40,226 nucleotides of DNA from Legionellales bacterium (GTDB taxonomy: Bacteria; Pseudomonadota; Gammaproteobacteria; Berkiellales; Berkiellaceae), in assembly GCA_947475765.1 (NCBI GenBank), contig CANJMM010000016.1, forward strand, positions 1-40,226, read 5' to 3'. Below, one piece after another: positions 16,112 to 25,184 of the stretch. Under the pieces are notes generated by a model, which worked only from the letters and a program-made list of their open reading frames with translations, was not told where the DNA came from and ran no database searches. Within the stretch, counting starts at the first letter, position 1; every line of letters starts with the position of its first letter. Position numbers and translations under genes: made by a program.

Positions 16112-16666
16112 TTTAGTTAATAACTGGGGGATATCTTCTTTAGGTGAAATGCTTTTAATATATTGAATACTCACTGCATTCACTGGACCAGATATCGCAT
16201 AAAAATATAAAATTTCTGTTCTGCTTTCTAATTGATATCGTGCTATAGCCGTTGCTACTTGATACTCTTTTTCATTTTTAAAAGCACTATTCAACATCGT
16301 AAATTCTGTGGTTTTCGCTTTTAAGCCCCCTAGTACCGAATCTCTAAAAGTATGTGCCTGTACACTTGTGTTATTTAAAATCATAACTGAAAGCAACTCA
16401 GACCATTTTTCTGCATTATTTTCAGTATTTTTAGGGATAAATTCAATCAGTCCCGTTTTTATAGCCTCTGCCAATTTATCCTGCCCAACAATAGGCGTAA
16501 ATTGACTGGGTACACTGAGTTCAAGCGAAATATGCTCATTCGCATTAATTAAAAAAGACAACACTGTTGGGGTAACGGGTTCTATAGCATAGGTGCATAG
16601 CCCCATACTCAGGAATAGCTGGGAAATAATAAAAATAATATAATAAGTCAATTTAGGATATTGCAT
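16070..16666 (-). CDS. Exported hypothetical protein
   Basis: With the start at 16666 the 198-residue protein begins MQYPKLTYYIIFIISQLFL, a good signal peptide with a likely cut after about residue 23 (TYA). A longer frame opening at 16693 would place ten polar and hydrophobic residues ahead of this, so the shorter form is preferred, although neither start has a strong ribosome-binding site. The mature part is a mixed alpha/beta protein without cysteines or recognised motifs. It ends in a helical segment (LLTKLGAFFAQHIKIVK). Its 3' end overlaps the PQ-loop-like gene. No function can be assigned. Confidence 0.65.
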   Translation of the reverse strand: MQYPKLTYYIIFIISQLFLSMGLCTYAIEPVTPTVLSFLINANEHISLELSVPSQFTPIVGQDKLAEAIKTGLIEFIPKNTENNAEKWSELLSVMILNNTSVQAHTFRDSVLGGLKAKTTEFTMLNSAFKNEKEYQVATAIARYQLESRTEILYFYAISGPVNAVSIQYIKSISPKEDIPQLLTKLGAFFAQHIKIVK

Positions 16667-16772
16667 ACTTAACTTAATCGGCAGACAAAGCATTTACTAC
16701 AGCTAAATCGCATTGGGCCGGCTCGGACGGAGATCGGATGAGGGAAAAAAAGGATTTGCAAAAAAATTGGCA

Positions 16773-17087
16773 TTAGCCACGCTTATTCAGTATCTCAGCG
16801 CTAAGTGCATTAATCTTATCTTTATATATTTTTTGACTCAGATAAGGATCACTTTCTTGTTGTTTATTTTTTAATTTTTCTTGTTCTTCCTGTTGAATCT
16901 TTTTTACCTCCATCTGATATTGTTCTATTTTTTTTTGTTTTCCCATCATTACAAATCCGTCTCGTTGTATCGCCTCCCTGTCAGACTCATATATTTCTAT
17001 AATATTACTATCAACCCCAGAAGCATATAGATTTGAACTAGTCATAAATAATGAAAGAAATAATGACATTATTATTAAAAATCTCAT
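16773..17087 (-). CDS. Small exported coiled-coil protein
   Basis: This 104-residue protein has a signal peptide (MRFLIIMSLFLSLFMTSSNLYA, cut after about 22) and a mature part that is nearly all charged helix, rich in Lys, Glu and Gln (about 48-100), so a short coiled coil is likely. AAGGTAGG lies 4 bases before the ATG. No family recognised. It is just outside the distal end of the tRNA-linked islet, and its promoter region lies next to the repeated tRNA end at 17179-17203. Confidence 0.7.
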   Translation of the reverse strand: MRFLIIMSLFLSLFMTSSNLYASGVDSNIIEIYESDREAIQRDGFVMMGKQKKIEQYQMEVKKIQQEEQEKLKNKQQESDPYLSQKIYKDKINALSAEILNKRG

Positions 17088-17178
17088 AAGCCTACCTTAA
17101 AGGGATGTAACAGAAGAAGTTTGAAAAAAGACTTAAACTTAAAACGGGAGAGATAACCATTATTGTCTTATCTTCCAG

Positions 17179-17203
17179 ATATGGTGGGCCTGCTCAGACT
17201 TGA
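17179..17203 (-). repeat. Distal attachment repeat (copy of tRNA 3' end)
   Basis: These 25 bases are identical to 19113-19137, which cover the last 23 bases of the tRNA (3' half of the T-arm, acceptor stem and CCA) plus two bases beyond. The direct repeats bound a 1.9-kb islet. A tRNA-end duplication of this length is typical of integrase-mediated insertion. Confidence 0.85.
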
Positions 17204-17255
17204 TCTTTTGCTTTGGGCGAATAATTGAAAGATTAAATATTTTATCCATAACATA

Positions 17256-17984
17256 TTACACCATAATTCTCTTTGTTGACACTTTAGCCTTAAGCTCTAC
17301 AAAAATATATAAAGTTGGCCTATCTGGTTGGCCATTCTTTTTTTCTACGAACGCTCTTTCTATTCGATTATCACTCAACCAGTTATGAAAATCATTTAAA
17401 AGCGGTCTAGTAACATATCCAATTTTTTTGCCCTGAATCAAGATCTTAATCGCATTTGGATCTATGTTATTTTCTGGTTCTGCTTCAAAAGCAACAAGAG
17501 AATCTAATGCAATTTCACCTATAGGGATTGGAGAGTGATGACGAAATCCAGTAACTTCGATCAAAAATTCATATGGCTGCTCTATCTCTTGAAAAGAAGG
17601 GATAATTGAAAATTCATCCCCTGGCAGTTTAGCACCTGAATACCCTAATAATGAAAAATCACTAATTTCTGAATTTTTAGGCAATCGGAACATTTCAAGA
17701 TACTTCCCAAAGTCTTCACGACCTCTAGGAGGAAGTCGCCGTTGAAATGCCTCTAACACTCTATTATTATGAAGTTCTATCTCTACGGAAAATGCAGGAT
17801 AACCAACAAAGCCAAATGATACAGCTTTTTTAAAATCTTCACTAGCATTCAAATATCTCAATTGAATGCCACTTTCATTCTTAATTAATTCCGCAACAAC
17901 ATAACGAAGGTGATTAGAATCATTTTCTGATTGCCAGACTAAATTTAGTTTCTTAAATTCAATAATGTGCTTAATAAAATTCAT
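17256..17984 (-). CDS. HIRAN-domain protein with HipA-N1-like N-terminus
   Basis: This is a 242-residue protein. The C-terminal part (about 138-230) fits the HIRAN domain: FLIEVTGFRHH, then FEAEPENNIDPNAIKIL (166-182) and KKIGYVTRPL (186-195). HIRAN domains bind DNA ends or single-stranded 3' ends in helicases such as HLTF. The N-terminal part (about 55-130), with FSVEIELHNNRVLEAFQRRL and FSLLGYSGAKLPGDEF, resembles the N1 subdomain of HipA, which in the split HipBST system is a separate antitoxin-like protein (HipS). That similarity is from reading and needs profile testing. The gene starts two bases after the kinase stop codon with GAGGGC upstream, so the pair is translationally coupled. 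Confidence 0.75.
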   Translation of the reverse strand: MNFIKHIIEFKKLNLVWQSENDSNHLRYVVAELIKNESGIQLRYLNASEDFKKAVSFGFVGYPAFSVEIELHNNRVLEAFQRRLPPRGREDFGKYLEMFRLPKNSEISDFSLLGYSGAKLPGDEFSIIPSFQEIEQPYEFLIEVTGFRHHSPIPIGEIALDSLVAFEAEPENNIDPNAIKILIQGKKIGYVTRPLLNDFHNWLSDNRIERAFVEKKNGQPDRPTLYIFVELKAKVSTKRIMV

Positions 17985-17986
17985 AA

Positions 17987-18958
17987 TTAAGCCCTCAATG
18001 CTAATAAAAGTTTATTTTGTCGATATAATAATAAATTGAGCATAAATTTTGCTCGAACTTCGCTTAAACGAGGTTCTATTCTAAAAGCAGACAATCGTTG
18101 CAAAATTTCTTTAATTTGGGCATCAGAAAATTGTAAACAATTTATCATTTGATCTCTGCAATATGGAAAAGCTTCAGCCATTTTTATAATCAGATTTTCA
18201 TGATTGTCTTTTTTTCTCCATTCTTGATTTAAATCCCACATAACATGAGGCTTTCCCTTTTTTACATATTTTTCAATATTAAATTTATGAAAGTCTCGCT
18301 CATATATTTCATGCCCCATACTAGTACCATTATCAAAAGCCGGAGACATCATGCTCTCAACAATTGTAGCATTAGTTTTTTCATTCCTAGAAGCTTTGTC
18401 TAAACGACCATATTTACCAACAATACCCCAGTTGCCTTGATGCCGATCTGAGTTGCCAATAAGTGCATCGAAAATTAATATTTTTGCCCATTCAATTGTC
18501 CAACATAATGGACCCCAGTTTAAGCCTTTCATGAAGTCAAAAATATCTCCAAGGTTATGTTGCAACCCTCTTTTGATATCATAATCACCAATCATTGACT
18601 GCATAACGTCACCGCCACGTATATATTCATCTTCATATTGATTATAAAACCATTCTATAACGACCCCAGAAATTTTTTCTTTACTATCGTATGCAACAAA
18701 AGCAGGGGGAACCGGAACATTAACAAGACAACCTAGCTGGTAAGCAAAAATCTCCATCCAAAACTGTTCAGGAAACACCTTCCTAGAAGTTTTAAACATA
18801 TAAAGCCATGATGGCGTACAGAAATCATATGAGGTTGTATCTGCGGGCAAAATAAAGGTCGCCTTTACACGCGCACCCTCTGGGTAAACTTCATACTCTT
18901 TCGGAAAATTAGCAATATCAATTATTTGCTCAGGCTCTTGTTCTTTTAATGTTATCAA
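17987..18958 (-). CDS. HipA-family kinase (C-terminal domain only)
   Basis: The 323-residue protein has HipA-type kinase motifs: a likely ATP-binding lysine (K56) and helix-C glutamate (E69), a catalytic loop GNSDRHQGN (168-176, D171 and N176) and a metal-binding SPAFDNGTS (205-213, D209). All residues for catalysis appear present. HipA kinases phosphorylate translation factors or aminoacyl-tRNA synthetases and can cause dormancy. Classical HipA (about 440 residues) has an N1 domain, absent here but apparently encoded by the next gene. No HipB-like DNA-binding protein is nearby. The best start is TTG at 18958, five bases after AGGGAAG; no in-frame ATG fits. Confidence 0.85.
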   Translation of the reverse strand: MITLKEQEPEQIIDIANFPKEYEVYPEGARVKATFILPADTTSYDFCTPSWLYMFKTSRKVFPEQFWMEIFAYQLGCLVNVPVPPAFVAYDSKEKISGVVIEWFYNQYEDEYIRGGDVMQSMIGDYDIKRGLQHNLGDIFDFMKGLNWGPLCWTIEWAKILIFDALIGNSDRHQGNWGIVGKYGRLDKASRNEKTNATIVESMMSPAFDNGTSMGHEIYERDFHKFNIEKYVKKGKPHVMWDLNQEWRKKDNHENLIIKMAEAFPYCRDQMINCLQFSDAQIKEILQRLSAFRIEPRLSEVRAKFMLNLLLYRQNKLLLALRA

Positions 18959-19047
18959 GTTGACTTCCCTGTAAATTGTATATCTTAGTTACCATTAGAT
19001 GATAGACAAACAAATTTGAACTTCAAATAAAAATAAATTCACCTGTT

Positions 19048-19069
19048 TATTCGACACATATTCGACATG
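19048..19069 (-). promoter_or_regulatory. Tandem 11-bp direct repeats upstream of the islet genes
   Basis: TATTCGACA occurs at 19048-19056 and again at 19059-19067, one helical turn apart, about 90 bases before the kinase start codon and 45 bases from the tRNA end. Phased direct repeats are typical of regulator or integrase arm-type sites. The binding protein is unknown. Confidence 0.45.
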
Positions 19070-19114
19070 AGAATTTATTGGATTTTTAGACTGACGCTAA
19101 GTCATTGATATATA

Positions 19115-19191
<77 letters not shown>

Positions 19192-19261
19192 AAATTTATG
19201 ATTGAAATCATACCCCAAAACACAGGAAGATCTCAAGCACTAATAGTGGATATAATTATGC

Positions 19262-21205
19262 TTATAATTCTTCTTCGCTATCATTCAAGAACCCGCGTAA
19301 GTCGTCTGACCTGCTTGGCTGGCGAAGTTTACGTAAGGCTTTGGCCTCAATTTGACGAATACGCTCACGCGTCACATCAAACTGTTTACCCACTTCTTCT
19401 AAAGTATGATCTGTATTCATATCAATACCAAAACGCATCCGTAAGACTTTGGCCTCTCTGGTCGTTAAGCCGGATAAAATACGCGTAGTGGCTTCTCTTA
19501 AGCCTGCCTGATTCGCTGAATCGGCAGGGGAAGAAATCCCAGTGTCTTCAATAAAATCCCCTAAATGGGAATCTTCATCATCCCCAATAGGCGTTTCCAT
19601 TGAAATAGGTTCTTTGGCAATTTTCAATACTTTACGAATTTTTTCTTCCGGCATCATCATGCGCTTAGATAATTCTTCAGGGGTTGCATCGCGGCCCAAT
19701 TCTTGCAGCATTTGACGTGCCACGCGATTTAATTTATTAATCGTCTCAATCATGTGCACCGGAATACGAATGGTACGCGCTTGATCCGCAATAGAACGTG
19801 TAATCGCTTGACGTATCCACCAAGTCGCATAAGTCGAAAATTTATAGCCACGACGATATTCAAACTTATCGACCGCTTTCATCAGGCCAATATTCCCTTC
19901 TTGAATCAAATCTAAAAATTGTAAGCCTCGATTGGTGTATTTTTTGGCAATAGATATCACTAATCTTAAGTTAGCTTCCACCATTTCTTTTTTGGCTCTG
20001 CGCGCTTTGGCTTCCCCTACAGAAATACAACGATGCAATTCTTTAATTTCAGGAATGGTGCGCCCCACCCGCATGCTAATATTTTGTAAATTTTTCTGAT
20101 GCGAGATAATTTTTTCTTCATGCAAGGCCAAAGACTGAGAATAAGACTTGCCTTTGGCCATTTCTAACCTCACCCACCCAAAGTCCACTTCATAACCTGG
20201 GAAAGTGGTAATAAAAGTCTGTCTAGGCATTTTTGATTTTTGCACACAAACATACATAATGGCTTTTTCTTGAGCACGAATGGTTTCTAATATTTTTCTA
20301 GTATTCCCTGTCAAAGACTCAAACAACCTAGGCACTAATTTAAAAATAGAAAAAACTTCTCCTAAATGTTGATATTCTAGGGCCATGTCAGGATGAAGAT
20401 AGCCTAAGGCTTTTTCTTGTTCTAAAGCTCTAGCATAAGCACGCCTTAAGTCTGCAAAATTATTTTTTGCTAATTCAGGATCTGGACCTGGTTCTAATGT
20501 ATCTTCTGCATCGCCTGGCGCTTCTTCTTCGTCTTCTTTTTTTAACTTAACTTCATCCGCTGTGCCTTCTTCATCAAGCGAAACTGGAATAATTGCCGTT
20601 ACATCCACGTCGAGAATAGGATCTACTATCACATCAGCAAGTGCATCAGCAAGCGCATCAGGCACTGAAAGTGCCATCTGAATAGGTTCCAAAAACCCTG
20701 TAATCACTTCTCCTACTCGAATTTCTCCGCGTTCTGCCCGTGCATAATCATGCAACACGCGCCCAACATTCGGCAAGTAACTTGCTAAAGAGGCCATCAC
20801 CTGACGCATGCCCGCTTCAATGCGCTTAGCAATCTCTATTTCACCCTGGCGCGTTAATAATTCCACCGTGCCCATTTCACGCATATACATACGAACCGGA
20901 TCTGTCGTACGACCAAACTCACTATCAGAGGCAACATAAGAAAGTGCTTCTGAGGTATCTAATGCGGCATCGTCTGAATCTCCGCCATTGCCTAATAATA
21001 GCGTATCTTCATCTGGCGCTTCTTCATAAACTTTAATGCCCATTTCATTGATCATGCCGATAATGTCTTCGACTTCTTCGGGATCAACAATATGATGAGG
21101 TAATAAATCGCTGACCTCAGTATAAGTCAGATAACCTTTCTCTTTGCCCGCAGCAATAAGTGCTTGAAGCTGGGATGCTTGTTGATCCTGATCAACGTAA
21201 CTCAT
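19262..21205 (-). CDS. rpoD: Primary sigma factor RpoD (sigma-70)
   Basis: A 647-residue primary sigma factor. Region 1.1 is at the N-terminus, region 1.2 begins at [11 protein letters not shown] (102-112), a variable acidic segment (about 205-245) lies in the non-conserved region, region 2 has [18 protein letters not shown] and the -10-recognition helix with [10 protein letters not shown], region 3 follows, and region 4 ends with [19 protein letters not shown] for -35 recognition. All parts are present with normal length. It is the last gene of the rpsU-yqeY-dnaG-rpoD cluster, with an internal promoter before it and a tRNA 70 bases after it on the same strand. Confidence 0.98.
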   Translation of the reverse strand: MSYVDQDQQASQLQALIAAGKEKGYLTYTEVSDLLPHHIVDPEEVEDIIGMINEMGIKVYEEAPDEDTLLLGNGGDSDDAALDTSEALSYVASDSEFGRTTDPVRMYMREMGTVELLTRQGEIEIAKRIEAGMRQVMASLASYLPNVGRVLHDYARAERGEIRVGEVITGFLEPIQMALSVPDALADALADVIVDPILDVDVTAIIPVSLDEEGTADEVKLKKEDEEEAPGDAEDTLEPGPDPELAKNNFADLRRAYARALEQEKALGYLHPDMALEYQHLGEVFSIFKLVPRLFESLTGNTRKILETIRAQEKAIMYVCVQKSKMPRQTFITTFPGYEVDFGWVRLEMAKGKSYSQSLALHEEKIISHQKNLQNISMRVGRTIPEIKELHRCISVGEAKARRAKKEMVEANLRLVISIAKKYTNRGLQFLDLIQEGNIGLMKAVDKFEYRRGYKFSTYATWWIRQAITRSIADQARTIRIPVHMIETINKLNRVARQMLQELGRDATPEELSKRMMMPEEKIRKVLKIAKEPISMETPIGDDEDSHLGDFIEDTGISSPADSANQAGLREATTRILSGLTTREAKVLRMRFGIDMNTDHTLEEVGKQFDVTRERIRQIEAKALRKLRQPSRSDDLRGFLNDSEEEL

Positions 21206-21302
21206 AAAACTTTACTCTCGGATGTTATTAATGCATTAATTTAATTTAATTACTTTATTTAATTTATATAATATATAAAGCCATCTGCTCGATTAACCGC
21301 TG

Positions 21303-21332
21303 ATTGTAACGGTTCTTAGAGATTCAAACCAA
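21303..21332 (-). promoter_or_regulatory. Probable promoter upstream of rpoD
   Basis: In the 164-base dnaG-rpoD gap, the minus strand has TTGGTT (21327-21332), an 18-base spacer and TACAAT (21303-21308), about 100 bases before the rpoD start. E. coli also has internal promoters before rpoD within this operon. Confidence 0.45.
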
Positions 21333-21369
21333 TATTTTTAAATTAGTTATAAAACTTGCATATTGTATA

Positions 21370-23151
21370 TTAATAAATGCCCCCTCTTGATAAAATTATT
21401 TTTAATTGTTCTTTTTCTTCAAGAGAAAGTTCCCCTATATGGGCTTTTTTTAATAATTGTTCTGCTATATGCTTCCTTGCCTGCTGTAATATTGCTTTTA
21501 TCGCCCCAGCAAACTCCTCGGCTACGCCATTTTTAGGAATCAGATCTAAACGTTCTTTAAAACGATGGTAAATACCCTGTTTGGAGCTTAGACCAGAAAA
21601 AGCTGCATTAAGTTCCAGTTTATTTTGCTCAGTGAGAGAAATATTGGTATTTAGTTGACGAACACGAGAGGCTATTTGAGGCCCCCATTCTATGCTTGCC
21701 CTTTCAAGATAGGTCAAATCCATTTCTTTTGGCAAAACAGCAGCAAGTGCCTCTGGATGCTCTGCTAATAAATACCAAGCTAATTCATTGGGTTTAATAG
21801 ATTGAGGAGGCAAAGGCGCCACAATGCCTTGATAAGGGCTTTTATTTTTCTCATAGTAGGTCGACCATTTTTTTTGCCCTTGCTCTGATGATTTAGCCAG
21901 AATCGGGGGCGAATAACGCATTTCATGAGAAAGCTTTTGAAACATCATTTCTTTAAAAGATCCACGAGGCAATTTCTCTAAAAAACGCTTGATGGCCTGA
22001 GCAAAACTCGCTCGACTATCAATACTGGTCGCAGGATATTGCACCCGTAATTGTGTAAATAAAAATTCTGATAAAGGTTGTGCATTCAGCACCAAAGCAC
22101 CAAAAGCGGCTGGGCCTTCTTTTCTGACAAAATCATCGGGATCTTGACCTTTAGGCAACATAATAAATTTAATGATTCGGCCATCTTCCATATGGGGCAA
22201 TAAGATCTGTAAAGCCTTCCAAGCTGCTTGTTGACCCGCTTCGTCCCCATCAAAACAAAAACACACTTCTGAAAATAACCCAAAAAGTGTTTTAACATGC
22301 CCTTCTCCAAAAGCCGTCCCCATTGTGGCCATCGCAGAATAAAAACCAAACTGATGTAGTATCACCACATCCATATAGCCTTCTACTATAATCGCAGTAG
22401 GTGTTTTTTGTTTGCTCAACAAATATTCATATAATCCATATAATATCTGTTGTTTGTGAAAAACAGCCGTTTCAGGAGAATTTAAATATTTTGGTTTACT
22501 GTCATCTAATACCCTACCCCCAAAACCGACTACTCTACCTATTTTGTCTCGAATAGGGAAAATAATTCTATGACGAAATCTATCGTAATATTTCCCTGAA
22601 TCGTGTTGAATCACCAATCCTGCTTGCAACAAAATTGCCCTGTCAGGAAAAAGTTGACTTAAATTATCCCATTGATTCGGTGCAAACCCTATTTGAAAAT
22701 GCTTAACATTTTTACCTATTAAATCACGATTTTTTAAATATTGAATGGCCGTTTGGCGAGAAGCATTATCCAATAATTGCTTTTGATAATACTGAGTGGC
22801 TTGAGCAAGCATGTCATAAATAGGCTTAGTTTTTTCTTGCTTTTGAAGCGCTAAAGGCGTGGTAGGAATTTTCATTCCAGCCCAATCGGCTAACTTAGTC
22901 ACTGCCTCGATAAAACTTAAATTATCATACGCTTCTAAAAATTGAATGCTATCCCCCCCTGTCCCACAGCCAAAACAATGATAGCGCTGCTTAGCAGAAG
23001 AGACACTAAAAGAAGGGGTTTTTTCTTGATGAAAAGGACAAAGCCCAATATAATTACCCCCCATTTTTTTTAGGGGGAGGCGCGAATGAATAAGCTCAAC
23101 GATATCTACTTTTGAATGCAGCTCTTGAATAAAACTATCTGGAATTAACAT
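21370..23151 (-). CDS. dnaG: DNA primase
   Basis: DnaG synthesises RNA primers at the replication fork. The 593-residue protein has the zinc-binding domain (C38, H41, C59, C62; CPFHQEKTPSFSV), the RNA polymerase core, the TOPRIM domain (EGYMDVV, then FDGDEAGQQAA) and a C-terminal helicase-interacting region. Length is normal (E. coli 581). It follows yqeY by 21 bases and precedes rpoD. The C-terminal domain is poorly conserved, as usual. Confidence 0.97.
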   Translation of the reverse strand: MLIPDSFIQELHSKVDIVELIHSRLPLKKMGGNYIGLCPFHQEKTPSFSVSSAKQRYHCFGCGTGGDSIQFLEAYDNLSFIEAVTKLADWAGMKIPTTPLALQKQEKTKPIYDMLAQATQYYQKQLLDNASRQTAIQYLKNRDLIGKNVKHFQIGFAPNQWDNLSQLFPDRAILLQAGLVIQHDSGKYYDRFRHRIIFPIRDKIGRVVGFGGRVLDDSKPKYLNSPETAVFHKQQILYGLYEYLLSKQKTPTAIIVEGYMDVVILHQFGFYSAMATMGTAFGEGHVKTLFGLFSEVCFCFDGDEAGQQAAWKALQILLPHMEDGRIIKFIMLPKGQDPDDFVRKEGPAAFGALVLNAQPLSEFLFTQLRVQYPATSIDSRASFAQAIKRFLEKLPRGSFKEMMFQKLSHEMRYSPPILAKSSEQGQKKWSTYYEKNKSPYQGIVAPLPPQSIKPNELAWYLLAEHPEALAAVLPKEMDLTYLERASIEWGPQIASRVRQLNTNISLTEQNKLELNAAFSGLSSKQGIYHRFKERLDLIPKNGVAEEFAGAIKAILQQARKHIAEQLLKKAHIGELSLEEKEQLKIILSRGGIY

Positions 23152-23172
23152 CCATAGAGCCCAAAAATAAAA

Positions 23173-23631
23173 CTAAGCCACAAAATGCTGTTTAATTAAA
23201 GTGCCCACTAAACCCATATCTGCCCGTCCTTGCATTTTTGGCTTTAAAATTGCCATAATTTTGCCCATATCTTGAATGGACTTAGCCCCTGTTTCAATCA
23301 TGGCATCTGAAATCAGCTGTTTTATTTCTGACTCAGCCAAAGGCTGTGGCATAAACGATTGTATAATCACCATTTCTGCTTGTTCAATATCGACTAAATC
23401 TTGTCGCGCTGCTTTTTGAAACTGAGTAATAGAATCTCGTCTTTGTTTCAACATTTTATCTAAAATAGACAGCATTCTTGTGTCATCTACCACAATGCGC
23501 TCATCTACTTCAATCTGCTTGGCTTCAGATAAAATTAGCCTGATGGTCGTTAAGCGCACTTTTTCTTGCGCGCGCATAGCCACCTTCATGGCCTCGGTAA
23601 TCAATTCTTTCAAAGACAAAGATACAGTCAT
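23173..23631 (-). CDS. yqeY: GatB/YqeY domain protein
   Basis: The 152-residue stand-alone YqeY protein resembles the tRNA-binding tail domain of the amidotransferase subunit GatB. It starts with helical MTVSLSLKELITEAMKVAMR and has the family's RLILSEAKQIEVDER region and a C-terminal MGKIMAILKPKMQGRADMG stretch. Precise function is unknown; it probably binds tRNA or assists tRNA-dependent amidation. Its place between rpsU and dnaG is shared by many gammaproteobacteria. Confidence 0.93.
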   Translation of the reverse strand: MTVSLSLKELITEAMKVAMRAQEKVRLTTIRLILSEAKQIEVDERIVVDDTRMLSILDKMLKQRRDSITQFQKAARQDLVDIEQAEMVIIQSFMPQPLAESEIKQLISDAMIETGAKSIQDMGKIMAILKPKMQGRADMGLVGTLIKQHFVA

Positions 23632-23644
23632 GGTTCACCAAAAA

Positions 23645-23685
23645 TAAAAAAGTTAAGCTTGAAAGTTGAGTGCCTAAAGCTTAAT
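23645..23685 (-). terminator. Terminator or attenuator between rpsU and yqeY
   Basis: On the minus strand an 8-bp stem (TTAAGCTT/AAGCTTAA, 23653-23660 and 23677-23684) is followed by CTTTTTTATTTTT. The rpsU stop codon lies inside the stem. The E. coli rpsU-dnaG-rpoD operon has a comparable partial terminator after rpsU that gives excess S21 mRNA, so a similar role is likely. Confidence 0.6.
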
Positions 23686-23902
23686 GACGACCGCCTTCTT
23701 TTTCAAAACGATTATCACGGCCCTGCTTCTTGCGAAAGCGCTTAACAGCAGATGCCATCGCACGTTTCTTTTGCTCAGAAGGGGGTTCAAAGAATTCGCG
23801 ACGACGGATTTCTGAAAGAATCCCAGACTTTTCAACGGTTCTTTTAAAACGACGTAAAGCAGATTCAAAATTTTCATGATCTCTAACACGGATAAATGGC
23901 AT
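23681..23902 (-). CDS. rpsU: Ribosomal protein S21
   Basis: A 73-residue small-subunit protein, Arg/Lys-rich, needed for initiation on natural mRNAs. The start at 23902 gives the family N-terminus [19 protein letters not shown]; a frame opening at 23923 would add seven unconserved residues. The [17 protein letters not shown] segment matches S21. GAGGAT lies about 12 bases before the start. It is the first gene of the macromolecular synthesis cluster, divergent from tsaD. Confidence 0.96.
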   Translation of the reverse strand: MPFIRVRDHENFESALRRFKRTVEKSGILSEIRRREFFEPPSEQKKRAMASAVKRFRKKQGRDNRFEKEGGRH

Positions 23903-24033
23903 GGAAAAACTATCCTCAGTCAATAATATATGTTAATTAAATTACAAAATAACTGATTCATCTAAAGAATCTCAGTTAATTGCTTCGGCATTCTACTCTA
24001 AAAGCTGGTAAACGTTAAGTTTAGCAAGAAAAT

Positions 24034-24067
24034 AACTAAAATAAACAAAAATAAACAAAAATAAACA
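24034..24067. repeat. Three tandem 10-bp AT-rich units in the rpsU-tsaD gap
   Basis: ATAAACAAAA-type units are repeated three times in the intergenic region between divergent rpsU and tsaD. Likely low-complexity promoter-region DNA; no regulatory role is shown. Confidence 0.6.
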
Positions 24068-24125
24068 TGGCTGTCCCAATTAATTTTCTCAAAATCAGTT
24101 ATCATAAGGGCATTATGATAATCTT

Positions 24126-25160
24126 ATGATAGTCTTAGGTATTGAAAGTTCATGTGATGACACGGGTGTCGCGCTATACAGTTCCGAGCACGGCCTACTG
24201 GCACACCAAGTACATGCCCAAAATGCCATTCATGCCCCATATGGCGGCGTGGTACCTGAGCTGGCCTCCCGCGATCATATTCGCGTTGCCCTGCCTTTAA
24301 TTCACGAATTACTTGCCTCAACAGGCTTAAGCCCAAAAGCCATTCAAGGCGTTGCTTATACTAAAGGCCCAGGGTTAGCGGGCTCTTTACTCGTTGGTAG
24401 TTTATTAGCAAGAAGCTTGGCTTATGCGTGGGGATGCCCTTCTATAGGCGTGCATCATTTAGAAGGCCACTTATTGGCGCCCATGCTCGAAAACCCTCAA
24501 CCCTCTTTTCCTTTTTTAGGCTTATTAGTCTCAGGTGGACATACTTTAATCATTGCGGTCAAAGCATTAGGAGAGTATGAAATTTTGGGTGAAACCCTAG
24601 ATGACGCCGTAGGGGAAGCGTTTGATAAAACTGCCAAGCTGCTTGGATTAGGCTATCCAGGTGGGGCAAAATTAGCTGAGTTAGCTAAATTGTTTGTAGC
24701 CCCTGTTTCAGGAGCACCTGCCTTAAACTTTCCACGCCCTATGACGGATAGGCCAGGACTGGATTTTAGCTTTAGTGGCCTCAAAACACATGTGGCGGTA
24801 GAATTTAAAAAACAAACTGCTTTATTAGGCGAGCTGCCTGAAAGCCATAAAATCGCCATCGCCCATGCTTTTGAAACAGCTGCTGTCGATACCTTATTAA
24901 TAAAAATCAAAAGGGCCCTAGCGCAAACGGGTTATACACAACTGGTGATCTCAGGCGGTGTCAGCGCCAATATCCAACTCAGAACAAAAATAGCCGAGCT
25001 CAGCCAGCATCACCAGATCTGCGCTTACTTTCCACGATTTGAATTTTGTACGGATAATGGCGCAATGATTGCCTATGTGGGTTGCCAAAGATTATTAAGA
25101 GGCGAACAAGACGGCTTAGATCTCACTATTCACCCTCGTTGGCCTTTAAATTCACTTTAA
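24126..25160 (+). CDS. tsaD: tRNA threonylcarbamoyladenosine transferase subunit TsaD
   Basis: TsaD, with TsaB and TsaE, transfers the threonylcarbamoyl group to A37 of tRNAs reading ANN codons. The 344-residue protein has the ASKHA-type nucleotide-binding start (VLGIESSCDDTGVA), the iron-binding HHLEGHLLA (111-115 in the usual numbering), FSFSGLKTH, ISGGVSAN and FCTDNGAMIA. All catalytic elements are present. It is divergent from rpsU, the standard arrangement in gammaproteobacteria. Confidence 0.97.
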   Translation: MIVLGIESSCDDTGVALYSSEHGLLAHQVHAQNAIHAPYGGVVPELASRDHIRVALPLIHELLASTGLSPKAIQGVAYTKGPGLAGSLLVGSLLARSLAYAWGCPSIGVHHLEGHLLAPMLENPQPSFPFLGLLVSGGHTLIIAVKALGEYEILGETLDDAVGEAFDKTAKLLGLGYPGGAKLAELAKLFVAPVSGAPALNFPRPMTDRPGLDFSFSGLKTHVAVEFKKQTALLGELPESHKIAIAHAFETAAVDTLLIKIKRALAQTGYTQLVISGGVSANIQLRTKIAELSQHHQICAYFPRFEFCTDNGAMIAYVGCQRLLRGEQDGLDLTIHPRWPLNSL

Positions 25161-25184
25161 TTTTAAATAAATTTTATTTAGATT

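Noticed and set aside
17179-17203. A second tRNA gene
   Set aside because: Only the last 23 bases of the tRNA are present, so it is an attachment-site copy, not a gene.
19198-19488. 96-codon frame antisense to the rpoD 3' end
   Set aside because: It overlaps conserved sigma region 4 on the other strand, with no supporting signals.
23674-23889. 71-codon frame overlapping rpsU in another frame
   Set aside because: Same strand, different frame, no conservation; S21 clearly occupies this DNA.
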